Of a stretch of 64,000 nucleotides of DNA, positions 37,289-46,699 are shown piece after piece. The translations under genes were made by a program, and so were the position numbers. Origin of the DNA: Acanthaster planci (Eukaryota; Echinodermata; Asteroidea; Valvatida; Acanthasteridae); contig NW_019091620.1 of assembly GCF_001949145.1 (NCBI RefSeq), positions 213,617 through 277,616 of the forward strand, written 5' to 3'. Each line of letters begins with the position of its first letter. Positions within the stretch are counted from its first letter, which is position 1. The notes beneath the pieces were generated by a model. It did not search any database. It was not told where the DNA came from and was given only the letters and a program-made list of their open reading frames with translations.

Positions 37289-37720
37289 GCATTTTTCAAC
37301 AGGCGTCGCATTTTTCGACTTGCGTCACATTTTTGGGTTGGCGTCGCAATTTTCAACAGGTGTCGCATTTTCCAGCCGGCATCACATTTTCAACAAGCGT
37401 TGCATTTTTCGACTTGTGTCGCATTTTGGGGTTGGCGGCGCATTTTTCAACAGGCATTGCATTTTTCGACTTGCATCACATTTTGGGGTTGGCGGTGCAT
37501 TTTTCAACAGGCGTTGCATTTTCCAGCCGGCGTCACATTTTTCAACAGGTGTCGCATTTTTCGACTGCCGTTGCAGTTTGGGTTGGGGTCACATTTTTCA
37601 ACCGGTGTCTCACTTTTCAGCCGATGTCACATTTTTCAGCCGGCGTCACATTTTTCAGCCGGCGTCGCATTGTTCCACAGGCGTTGCATTTTTCAATCAA
37701 TGTCGCATTTTCAACCATTA
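37289..37720 (+). repeat. 19-bp minisatellite, left arm
   Basis: The unit is close to GCATTTTTCAACAGGCGTC. Four variants of the 7-base core are seen: CAACAGG (A), CGACTTG (B), GGGTTGG (C) and CAGCCGG (D). Their order is about A-B-C-A-D-A-B-C-A-B-C-A-D-A-B-C and then mostly D, so 57-bp A-B-C blocks form a higher-order repeat. Because 19 leaves remainder 1 on division by 3, all three frames read the same 19-residue cycle and stay open. Confidence 0.85.
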
Positions 37721-38130
37721 ACGTTGATGGTCAAGCCATGGTCTGGCTGAACTGACGCTGACTGGAACAGTAAAGGTATGCGTACATATGTTAATAATTA
37801 TGGAAATGGCTAAAGTAGCATGTATTTGTTGATTGGTAAAGCTGCAGGTAAATACATTAACAGCCCTTAAATGAACTCGGTCAGGTTCCTACAATTGTCA
37901 TTTTGATGCAAACATCCGAATCACTAGTGGAAGTTCACATTGCTCAATTTGGTTTGTCACTTCTGCAAGCTTGTTGAGTGAATACTCCCGTATTGATGAT
38001 TACTATAATTATTTATTGCTGTGGCTGTTTTTGGTTGTAACTGCCGTCATAACGTAAAGTTACGTCAAAAACTAAATCCAGTAGGCCTGTTGTTCAGAGA
38101 AATATAGAAGGGCAGTAGTGTCTCTACTTT

Positions 38131-38250
38131 GGTTGAAAAATGCAACGCCGTTTCAAAAATGCAACGCCAGTTGAAAAATGCGAGCTGGCTGAAAAATGCA
38201 ACGTCGGCTGAAAAATGAGACACCAGTTGAAAAATACAATGCCCGCTGAA
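38131..38250 (-). repeat. 19-bp minisatellite, right arm
   Basis: This is the same unit as the left arm in reverse orientation, six to seven copies, mainly the CAACTGG and CAGCCGA type cores. It is shorter than the left arm, so the foldback arms are unequal. Confidence 0.8.
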
Positions 38251-38290
38251 AAACCCGACCGGACGGCACATATGGAACACCATAAAGGGT

Positions 38291-40744
38291 AGTTTGCTCC
38301 TTCCATTCGGCAGGTTCTGGTGTCAGTGGACCAATTACTGATTGAGATTGGGATTAATATGAAATAAACAGCCCTAAAGTCTCCCACTTCAATGTCAGTT
38401 GTCACACAGTCATTCTACATGAACCTGTACCCTAGTGCGTACAGCCTCCATCAAGTGTTACTTCTACCATAAAGCACTACCCTTTCATTTATACAAGTAA
38501 CAACACAGAGTAAATTTTTATATGTGCATTGTGCAATGCCAACAGACACTTTTTATGCACTACAGGCAGTTCAAGGCTTAGAACTTCACTACTTCAGAAA
38601 AAACGGCCTCATTTGTCAACAGGCACAGTGTTTGCATGCAAAGTGCTCTTGTTGTTGGATGCCACCCAATGAATAGGATCAGGGAAGGATATGTGTAGAG
38701 GGAACCACCTGTGCCCACCTGTCTGCTAATAAACCCCACCGGTTGCCTCATGACAGACACCACACAAGACCTACAATGTACCCTTATCAATCACTCAACT
38801 TCTCTCCCACCTACTGTACAAGCTCTCAGCAGCTGTTTCAGGAGGGGCATTCACTCTTGCCTTGAAGTTAGCATACTGTTTTGTTTGTTGTTTTTTTGGG
38901 GGGGGCTTTAATGGGAGACTATCATACCTGGACTTTACAGACATCATTTAATCCAATGAGAACAGCCACAGAAAAATCCTTGTTGGTTACAGCAGTCATG
39001 ATGTACAATTAAGAAGTTATTATACTATATAATGGCAACTAGGGACTTGGCCAGTCCAATGGGAAAGGCTCTGCAATGTACATGTACAAGACTCACTGAA
39101 AAAAATGCTCTGGAATTTGCTAACTGCTATGCACAGCAAAAACCACACTTCCAAGTAAAATGCCAGGTTTATATTTTGCATGTCTATAAGCACAAATGTG
39201 CTATGCAGTCACTTTTACAGATTAGACTCCACACTTGCTTATTTCTTGTATTCAATTTTGGAGCACCTGTTGTCAATGTCAACTTGCACCAATTTTGCCA
39301 CATAAAAAAGAGACTTGTTGATCGTCCCCACCCAACCAACCAAAATGGCCCAACCATCTTCTTATTTTTTTTGGAGAACCGTGAAAATGTTAGGATTCAA
39401 CAATCGCAGTGATTCGACTCCAGGTACAAAATTATTTGTCGCGAATAAACAGTAAATTCCAAACCTCCAAATCTCTGTCATCAGAAACCTTCACTCTTGT
39501 TCATATTGTAATGATATTGCACACCATAATACACGTAATAGGGCGTTTCATAGCGTGACTTTCTCTGAGGCACAAACTGATGGACAAAACACGACTCTCA
39601 AACATGTAAATTCATAATGCAAAATGGCAAAATAAAAAAATAGTAACTTACAGGTTGTAAATCAAGAAATTCATATGTAGTATTACCCAGAAAGCAATGA
39701 AATGGGACACACTTTCTCAAGATATTGTTTAAAATACAACCTGATACAACAGATACTGCCCATAAGGTGCCATGACACTGTGCATAAATAATTCATGCAC
39801 ACTGCATAACTGGCACACTCTGGCTACAAGGACTGAAATTGACAGAAGTTTAATGCAAACAAAATTGCTGCTGTTTCAAATTTTGAGTCGCTGGCAATCA
39901 GAAATCTTCAGGAACAACTTGTTAATGTCCAGAAAAAAAATTAACAATGTGCTCGCATAGCCGGGGGCGAGCTTCCAGAAAAACGCCCAGAAAGGATCAA
40001 CCAAATGGAAGGGAACATGTCATTGGCATTGTTCCATCATTCACGAATATAACATAAAACCAACTTTGAAGTTTCAATATATCGATGCAATGAGAATATT
40101 CATGAGGCAAGTTACATCTGAATCTATTGGGACTAGCTGCAGTTAACTACAAGTGCACAGAACATTGGTTTGCAGATGCCACTGAGTACCAGCTGCATAT
40201 TATGCTTGGTACACAGTGTGCACCATGTTTGTATGGATTGACTTCGTTGAATCTTTTTTGGAGCTTGTTGTTTGGTTTCAGTTGAAACATTTACTGAAGA
40301 AGTTGAACTTTGAAAAAGACACAGACCCTTTTAAGGCCTGAAACTGCAATAAAACATGTCAACATTGATTATCTTGTGACAGGTTAGTGATGCCATGAAG
40401 GGTGTAAAAACTCCTGCCCTTCCCAACTTTGTGGGAGAAAAAAGGACAATCAACAATTTTTCTATGCAGCCTTAGCTTCAGTTTTCCTTGGTGTGTTTTT
40501 TTTTTTCAGATGTCTTGTAGGACTGGAACTTTTACCATGACTATAGAACTGTTTTATTGCAGGAAAAACTCCAGGGTCTTCAAATATGCTCACTTACCAG
40601 AAAATGATATGCAAAAGTCAATTTTCCACAAACATACATGAAAGTCATGTGCACTGTTTACACAGATGTTAGGCATAATGTTTGAATTTAGTTTAAAAAT
40701 AAAACATCAAAAGTAACCACGGAAAACAGTAAACAGTAAACACT
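38291..40744. other. Gene-free AT-rich stretch
   Basis: No supported gene. A run of T then G lies at 38890-38905. The 126-codon frame at 39032-39412 has no motif and begins in a TACATG run, so it is not called. Confidence 0.55.
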
Positions 40745-40880
40745 GCAATCTACCTACTCAAACACTCACTATATATGCAAATTTCCCATGCGCCCACTGT
40801 TATTCGCTGAAAAGACTTGATCATCCATAGTTCCCCCGACCTTACACTATGCACTGAGGTAATGCCGCCATGTTCATCCT
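40745..40880. repeat. DIRS inverted terminal repeat, low-coordinate end
   Basis: It begins GCAATCTACC, runs through CACTCACTATATATGCAAAT and ends near GCCGCCATGTTC. The reverse complement is at 43887-44018. Confidence 0.85.
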
Positions 40881-40936
40881 TATCGAAAGCGACAACAAAT
40901 GTCGTAGCCAAGTGGGGAGGATCCATGGAGGAGGAC

Positions 40937-41030
40937 TGTTTGGGTAGGTATTCTTCAGTAGATTCATCCCACACCAGCTGTGGGGGAGGAGTCCACGGCA
41001 ATCTACCTACCAAAACAGTCACTACATATG
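40937..41030. repeat. Internal complementary region of the DIRS element
   Basis: TGTTTGGGTAGGTA at 40937-40950 copies the high-coordinate end in direct orientation. AGTCCACGGCAATCTACC from 40990 copies the complement of the other side and reaches 8 bases beyond the low-coordinate repeat, matching GTGGACT outside 44018. This is what sets the true high-coordinate end near 44026. Confidence 0.7.
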
Positions 41031-41195
41031 TGGAATGGCACCAGTCTAGGTGGGGGGTGGCTACAATACACATAATGTCGTAAAAGGACTTCCATGTACG
41101 TCCACCCAGTAATAAGGATAAATACATGTGTTATCAATGATGGAAAACTTGAATGTTAAGGGAAGTCAGGAACTTAACTCACCATAATATGGTTT

Positions 41196-42010
41196 TCAGG
41201 GTGGCTTGCCATCCGCCTGTCTTGCATGAGGTCCCTTTGACATCTTCGCTGCACACAGTAGGATCATCTTGCTATGTGCGGAGTCACTTTGCAAGACACC
41301 ACTCAGGTCGCAGGAGGTAAAGGTGGTGGGAGACTTCCAGCATGCAGCTTTACATATGTCTGCAATGGACCTGTTCGGGGTTAGCAAATTTGATGGCCGA
41401 AACCAGCCAGCGGGTGATGATGTCCCCCGCTGCTGGGTTATATGGTTTTGTGGTAGTGATAAACAGCTGGGTTACTGTCCCTCTTAGATATTAGGTTTTA
41501 GCTAGGTACCACTTCAGAAGAGGAACTGGGCACCATAGTTACTTTGCATTGTCTCCAGAGTGTGAACAAATCGAAGGTACAAATAGATTCGGAGGCTCAA
41601 ACAAGGGAGTCTGATTTTTGGTCAAGAAGCTGACAGCTGGGAGGAGACGAACACCATGTGGCTCCCAACATAGACAACCTTCAGCAACAGAGAAGGCCTG
41701 TAACTGACAGCCTCTTCCAGAGGTAACTAGTGCCAGGAGAAAGGCCAACTTGATGCTGATGTTTATAAGAGTCGCATTGCTTAAAGGTTCGAAAGGAGGA
41801 CCAGTAAGCATCTGGAGAACTTTGCTTAGGTCCCACTATGTAACCAGTCTCTTGATGAGGGGATGTTCGATGAACATGCTGCATAATAGGTGATTGAGCA
41901 CCACATTGTTAGATATGGTGGAACAGTCCTTGAAGCAAACATGAATGGCTGATAGTTGAGAGGACCCAGCTGTACGAGGTTATTTCCTGCCAGAACCCTG
42001 CAAAGTGTTG
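41196..42010 (-). pseudogene. DIRS-type tyrosine recombinase, broken
   Basis: Minus-strand pieces follow the order of a DIRS/Ngaro-type recombinase. HPLIKRL lies near 41840, then WDLSKVLQMLTGPPFEPLS (41750-41830), a helix with LAFLLALVTSG near 41740, VRLLPAVSFLTKNQTP near 41640, LKWYLAKT and RGTVTQLFI (about 41450-41510), ITRWLVSAIKFA (about 41390-41420), and SIADICKAACWKSPTTFTSC (about 41310-41370). In-frame stops interrupt it before WDLS, after 41539 and within the LKWYLAKT segment. At the expected catalytic tyrosine, after TTFTSC, the codon is GAC (Asp). The enzyme would have cut and joined DNA of the circular intermediate. This copy cannot be active. Confidence 0.8.
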
Positions 42011-42019
42011 CAGATGACC

Positions 42020-43300
42020 GCCGACGGTTCCGAACCAGCAGTCGCAGAAGGTGAAACGATGTAGTCATCGAGGATGTCCCCCAAAGGAATGGGAGGTGCA
42101 CAATGAAGATCCTCATCCCAGTCGGACTTGGTTCGACCTGGTGGATGTACATGTCAAGGCCTGATGTTGGATCAGTTGCAGTAGTGCGGAGCGAAAGGAG
42201 TGGCGAGAGAAGCATGCTTTGGAATGGCAGAGGCTTAGGGCGTAGAGTCTGGTGGAGTTGAGGTTCTTACAGGGTCAAGTCAATGTATCTCGGAAGGATA
42301 GCCTCTTGGTGGTATCGATGCATTTAGCCTTGGTCTCAAGAGTTTCCAAGAATTTACAGGTGAAGATATCTTTGCCGAAAGGCGGAAGATCTTGGAGTCT
42401 GGACTTCACACCTTCATGTGGGATGTGCATTGCATTCAAGGAATTGGCTCTTCGGGTGGAAGTAGTAAGGTAGCAGATTTGGCAAACTGCTTGAAAATGG
42501 AGGCCAAGCCTTCATCAAGACTGGATCGTTGGTAGACTGGAATGCTGTCATCCATGGCTCAGGCGGAGATTCCTGCTGTTTCGAGAGATCTTCTGGGTTT
42601 TCAAAGAACTTGATGAAGAAGAACGCTTATGTTTGCTTTTTTGGGGGCGGGGATGAACCAGAGTCAAAAGTGGCAGGAAGGGCTGGAGGCCAGTCCCCGG
42701 GCGAGCAGTCATGAGATTGGCTGGCGTACGTCAATTCATCTTGTGTTGATGAACCAGCTAAAGTATGGTCTGGATTGCCGGAAATACTCAGCTGAAAGCC
42801 GGAGAGGCAGATAGGCTGTGGAGGTTAAAAACCTCAGCAGTGAAGCAGTCCAGTGGGCTCCACAGTACCCGGTGAGTTCTTTTTGGCTGTCAGGGTACCA
42901 TGGGCCGATGAAGTACCAAGCGGACCGGACCTGGTGGAGTGTGGGGAACCCGTCCTCGTATTATCGTATCGGGCCGACCAGGTGTACATTCAGTCATGGT
43001 TACTGAAGAGGCCACCTGAAGTGCCGATGAACTATGGCAGCCGGTTACAGCTGGGGCAGTGGGGGAAGAGCAGCCATGTTGCCCAGCAGGTTTTTCTGAG
43101 CCATGGTTGGTCAGTGAGCTGGCTCATCATCCCCATCGGTGGGCGCTACAGATGCTCAAAGCTGTCAGGTCACTCAGGTGATTCAGTTGACTTGGTCATC
43201 CGTTGGAGGGCAGAAAGAGAAAGAATAAAGAAATATCACGAGTCCGCAGTCACTCTAGCGGGTGCACCCTGTCAGCCACTTCAGTCAACCTGTGCTCAAC
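42020..43300 (-). pseudogene. Probable gag-like remnant of the DIRS element
   Basis: This is the GC-richer region upstream of the recombinase relic on the minus strand. It translates in shifting frames to polar, Ser/Pro-rich sequence with several stops (for example near 42620 and 42410), with no reverse transcriptase motif. In DIRS elements the 5' part is gag-like, so a decayed gag is the natural reading, but gag proteins are too variable to confirm by eye. The 154-codon plus-strand frame at 42853-43317 is antisense to this and is not a gene. Confidence 0.4.
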
Positions 43301-43886
43301 TGATGAGTAAGGAATAGCACCAAAGGGGTATTCCTGCTCACGGCTAAGGCCTGTATCCCTGTCAGAGCCCCAAAGAATATAATGCACCCCTTGAGCGGCC
43401 AGGCCTTTTCCTCATCCGACCGCTTTAAAATGTTCTGCCCGCTCAAGTGGCAAGACCTTTATCCACATGTAACTGCCTAAAATACTATGCGCCCATTCGA
43501 GCAGCAGGGCCGATATACCCGTGTGTGCCGCCTAAAAATATGTTTTGCTCTCTCAAGCAGTTAGGGCTTTTGCGGATAAATGGGCTGCTTAACGTGTTCT
43601 GCCTGCTGTTCCAACGCTGTAGCAGGATTGACCATGTCTCATGATACCAAAGGTATGCACCTGCAGTATGCACAGACAGAAAGAAAATGGAAAAAGAAAA
43701 CAACACCAAAATACAGGAAAATAACGCTCTTACCAACAAGTTGAAACCACACAAGGTAGAACTTTATTCAGAAATAACAAAAGGATGGTCTGGCCAACAC
43801 AAATCTGTGTAGTGAAAACAGAAACTCAAAAAATCAAAAATGCCTAAAAAGACATATCCGGTACGATGATGGCGCTGAGAAAAGAC

Positions 43887-44018
43887 GGACGAACATGGCG
43901 GCATTACCGCAGTGCATGGTGGGAGGTCAGGGGCACTATGGATGATGTCTTTTCAGCAAATGCAATAGGTTGCATGGGAAATTTGCATATATAGTGAGTG
44001 TTTGGGTAGGTAGATTGC
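43887..44018. repeat. DIRS inverted terminal repeat, high-coordinate end
   Basis: Reverse complement of 40745-40880. It starts GGACGAACATGGCGGCATTA and ends GGTAGGTAGATTGC. The element itself probably extends to about 44026. Confidence 0.85.
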
Positions 44019-44184
44019 CGTGGACTGGGCAATTTGGTTTGTACAGAAGGGTAAAAGTATTACATATTTATGTGTAATAACCAAGTCGCAATCCATTTTT
44101 TGGTCACGTCAGCCAGAAGGCAAACAGTGCACCCTGTCAAAGCAAGCAAATTCAGTCTATTTAGTATACTTGCCTGATCTAACC

Positions 44185-44209
44185 ACCCCCCCCCACACAC
44201 ACACACACA
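44185..44209. repeat. C-run followed by CA microsatellite
   Basis: About nine C then seven CA units. Confidence 0.9.
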
Positions 44210-44226
44210 AACGCTCCCGCATCATA

Positions 44227-44307
44227 GTTGTGGGGACATACACTGGACATTTTACCTATTTTGTGGGGACCGAAAACATTGTCGGGACTCAGAAATGTCC
44301 CCACAAC
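44227..44307. repeat. Small inverted-repeat element
   Basis: GTTGTGGGGACAT (44227-44239) has an exact complement at 44295-44307, and a further TGTGGGGAC lies between at about 44260. The 81-base stem-loop resembles a short MITE. Confidence 0.5.
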
Positions 44308-44309
44308 TC

Positions 44310-46250
44310 TGTTCAGATTTCCCTAACAAAAGAACTTGTCCCCTGAACATGGTTAATGCCTACCCACTCCTATTTATGTTAGTGATAACCTTCTTTTGTT
44401 TTCGTGCAGTGAAAATACTGATATTTATTCAACTGGGAACACAACTTTCACCTAAATCTTTGTAAAAGGTTTCCTTGACTATTCCTTCTCCTTTTTGGGA
44501 CGGATGGTCCTAACCCCCAAATGCCTCTAAACTTCTTTTTCAGAGAAGGGAAAATGTCCTGTGGACACGGGTAAGGCCACAGAACGTCTTCCCTTCTTGC
44601 ATCATGTGGACATCTCTTGTTCCCAAGTCCACACTAGGTATGTAAGGTTAGTGCACCAAAATTTGTTTAAAAGGCTACACTACCCATGGGAGATACTGGC
44701 ACAATTTGGTTTTGACAAATTTTGGATTGTGGGTTTGAATCAAGAGTCCATATCCTTCTGGAAATATTTTCACCTTCTTCATCTTCCAATATCTGAAGTA
44801 ATCGTAACTTGCCTGTTTCCAGATTTGTACTGAATGACCGAGAATTAGCAAAAATTTACAAGTTTTACTTCCAGAGCACTATTGGCTGTATACCAGTGTA
44901 ATAACCTTTTGGGCTATATATGACAGGACACATGAGCAGTCTTTTAGCTAGTAGTTTAGAAGAGACATTCCTCAGGTTACAATATTCCTCCTTTTCTGGC
45001 TCCAAACCAAAATAAATGATTCAGCTTCAGTATTTTGTTTGATCTCTCTTTATGGGTTTCAAAAGCCTACTATTATGACGGTTGGATCTAACATGCTGAT
45101 GACTAGTCTACATCAGGGAGTGGCCAATCAGGCAAGGTGCCAGAATAAATGCCACAAGAACAGGTGGGGCATGCACAATGGCTATACCCGCTTATGACAA
45201 GACAACAGGTGGGAATCAGTCACAGTCACAGTGTCTCCACCCTTGAAATCACAGGGCGCCAGCTAGATAAAGAAGGTGACAGGATCATCACTTTAAAACA
45301 TGCCCCTGGAGCACCGCCTCCCTATAATAAATGCAAGAAAGCCGGACATATTTTGCCTACTACAGGGCAGTGGAGAGAAACACTATGAATACATGGACTC
45401 CTTTTCCTGCTGAAAATGCCTCAACTGATGAACTCTAGAAATGTTGATGAGCAAGTGAGGGTGATGAGCAATTCCACATTTGCCATTTTTAATCAATGGA
45501 AATTCTAGTACTCCTGGCCAACTGAAGGTATGAGTTTTTTTCTGCGCAGATGTTATTCACTGAGCTTTTGCCACTTACACATCGACGTCTTGAATACTCT
45601 AGCTAGTCACATGATGAATCCGTACACTTGTGATATCATTAAAGTCATTTTAATTTCAGTCGTAACTTATATTTGTAGTCTTTTTAAAGAAAGAACAGAG
45701 AGGTAGATGGATCACAGCACTATCAAAAAGAGAATCACACAATTCCAGCAAATCAGTCATTCTTTACTTGCATGTATATTTCCATGATACCAGCATCATT
45801 CAAGGGGCTATCAAGTTGAATGCCAACACATCTTTATAATGCAGTCACATGCAACATAAAACATATCATAATAAAAAGGCAATTACTTCTGCCATAAATA
45901 AAAGAATAGTTTGGGAACTTCTTACCTCCACCAGTTAAATTTGTCTATTAAAAGACATAGGTATTCTAGGAGTGAAACAAATGACACAATACTAACAGGA
46001 TTTGCAAGATCTCTTGAATTATCTTGAAATATCTTACGGATACTATCTTCCCACCAGAAATCCTAACATTTTCAAGAAAAGAGAAATTTCCTGCTTTTTT
46101 CAAAGATTGTCAGAATGAACAATCTTTCGAAAATACACTTTGTTTAAATACTGCAACCATTAACCGGCACACCAAAAATGTGTGTGATGCATCATGGAGC
46201 TATTAAACACAAGGAGTTAGAACGAAGCCCTACAGACTGTTATCCGATTG
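44310..46250. other. Gene-free stretch
   Basis: No supported gene. A good acceptor (CTTCTTTTTCAG) and donor (CGG/GTAAGG) enclose only about 27 bases near 44545-44570; I treat this as chance. Confidence 0.5.
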
Positions 46251-46253
46251 ACT

Positions 46254-46505
46254 TCATAGGCAAGGCGCAGTTACCGGCCCCAGTGTTGAAGACCTTTTGA
46301 CATTCTTTATACACAATGATCGCCACCGCCAGGTAGTTGGTAACCCACATACTCCCCTTGTTTCACTGCGGCATACTGGAGTAAGTAAATGATGGAAATT
46401 ATGCACAAAGAAGATGCGTAGTTCTTTTTTGTAGTCCTCAGGAGTCATCAAATGATCCCCACAGATGCGCTGGAAAATTCTGAATTGGCGGTGGTTATTT
46501 GACAA
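46254..46505 (-). CDS. Candidate exon, unknown protein
   Basis: The minus-strand frame is open for 83 codons and reads SNNHRQFRIFQRICGDHLMT, then PEDYKKELRIFFVHNFHHLL. The middle looks like a real globular segment; MTPED motifs occur in EF-hand mitochondrial carriers and MICU proteins, but the flanking residues do not fit well enough to assign one. Upstream on the same strand (46520-46690) DNA is CpG-richer and holds CCGGAA, an ETS-type site, at about 46545, so a nearby promoter is possible. An acceptor-like TTTTCCAG precedes RICGDH. Exon limits are uncertain and chance cannot be excluded. Confidence 0.3.
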   Translation of the reverse strand: MSNNHRQFRIFQRICGDHLMTPEDYKKELRIFFVHNFHHLLTPVCRSETRGVCGLPTTWRWRSLCIKNVKRSSTLGPVTAPCL

Positions 46506-46699
46506 AAAGTTGGAAGTTTTAAAGTCAGTATTGACATTTTACGGTTCCGGCGGTAGAGAACAAATACCCAAAATATGAACTGTGATATTTATATCATAAG
46601 TCGCAATCCTAGTGGTTCCTACGATTAAAAGAAGGTGGAAATATGCCGCAGAAATGCATTTGACAACGTGGCGAGGTTTCATGCCGAGACAGTTGTGGA

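Larger units (their letters stand above)
37261..38284. mobile_element. Foldback element with 19-bp tandem arrays in inverted arms
   Basis: The outer 20 bases at 37261-37280, TATGGTGTTCCATATGTGCC, have an exact reverse complement at 38265-38284. Inside each end lies a tandem array of the same 19-bp unit in opposite orientation: about 23 copies on the left (37289-37720) and about 6 to 7 on the right (38131-38250). The middle 400 bases are ordinary AT-rich DNA with no gene. Foldback elements with tandem subrepeats in long inverted arms are known from flies (FB) and sea urchins (TU), and this copy has that form. No clear target duplication was found. It makes no protein: three overlapping open frames of 144-178 codons on the left arm are by-products of the repeat. 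Confidence 0.75.
40745..44026 (-). mobile_element. DIRS-like retrotransposon, internally deleted and decayed
   Basis: The ends are inverted: 40745-40880 (from GCAATCTACCTAC) pairs with 43887-44018, about 130 bases with scattered changes. An internal region at 40937-41030 repeats pieces of both ends, as expected of the internal complementary region that DIRS elements use for circularisation. A tyrosine recombinase relic reads on the minus strand, so the 3' end of the element is at low coordinates and the complementary region sits just inside it, the known DIRS layout. The coding part is GC-richer than the flanks. At 3.3 kb it is shorter than full elements (usually 5-6 kb), and I found no reverse transcriptase or RNase H, so these seem deleted. 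Confidence 0.75.

Noticed and set aside
37289-37720. CRISPR array
   Set aside because: Units are contiguous with no unique spacers, sit in inverted arms, and the genome is eukaryotic.
37219-37755. Three overlapping frames of 144-178 codons
   Set aside because: Produced by a 19-bp tandem repeat that lacks stops in every frame.
42853-43317. 154-codon plus-strand open frame
   Set aside because: Antisense to the gag-like part of the DIRS element and in its GC-richer region; no motif.
44545-44572. Micro-exon between a strong acceptor and donor
   Set aside because: Only about 27 bases, no neighbouring coding exon to join.
46254-46505. MICU or aspartate/glutamate carrier exon, from MTPED
   Set aside because: Only the short MTPED word matches; flanking residues and spacing do not fit.
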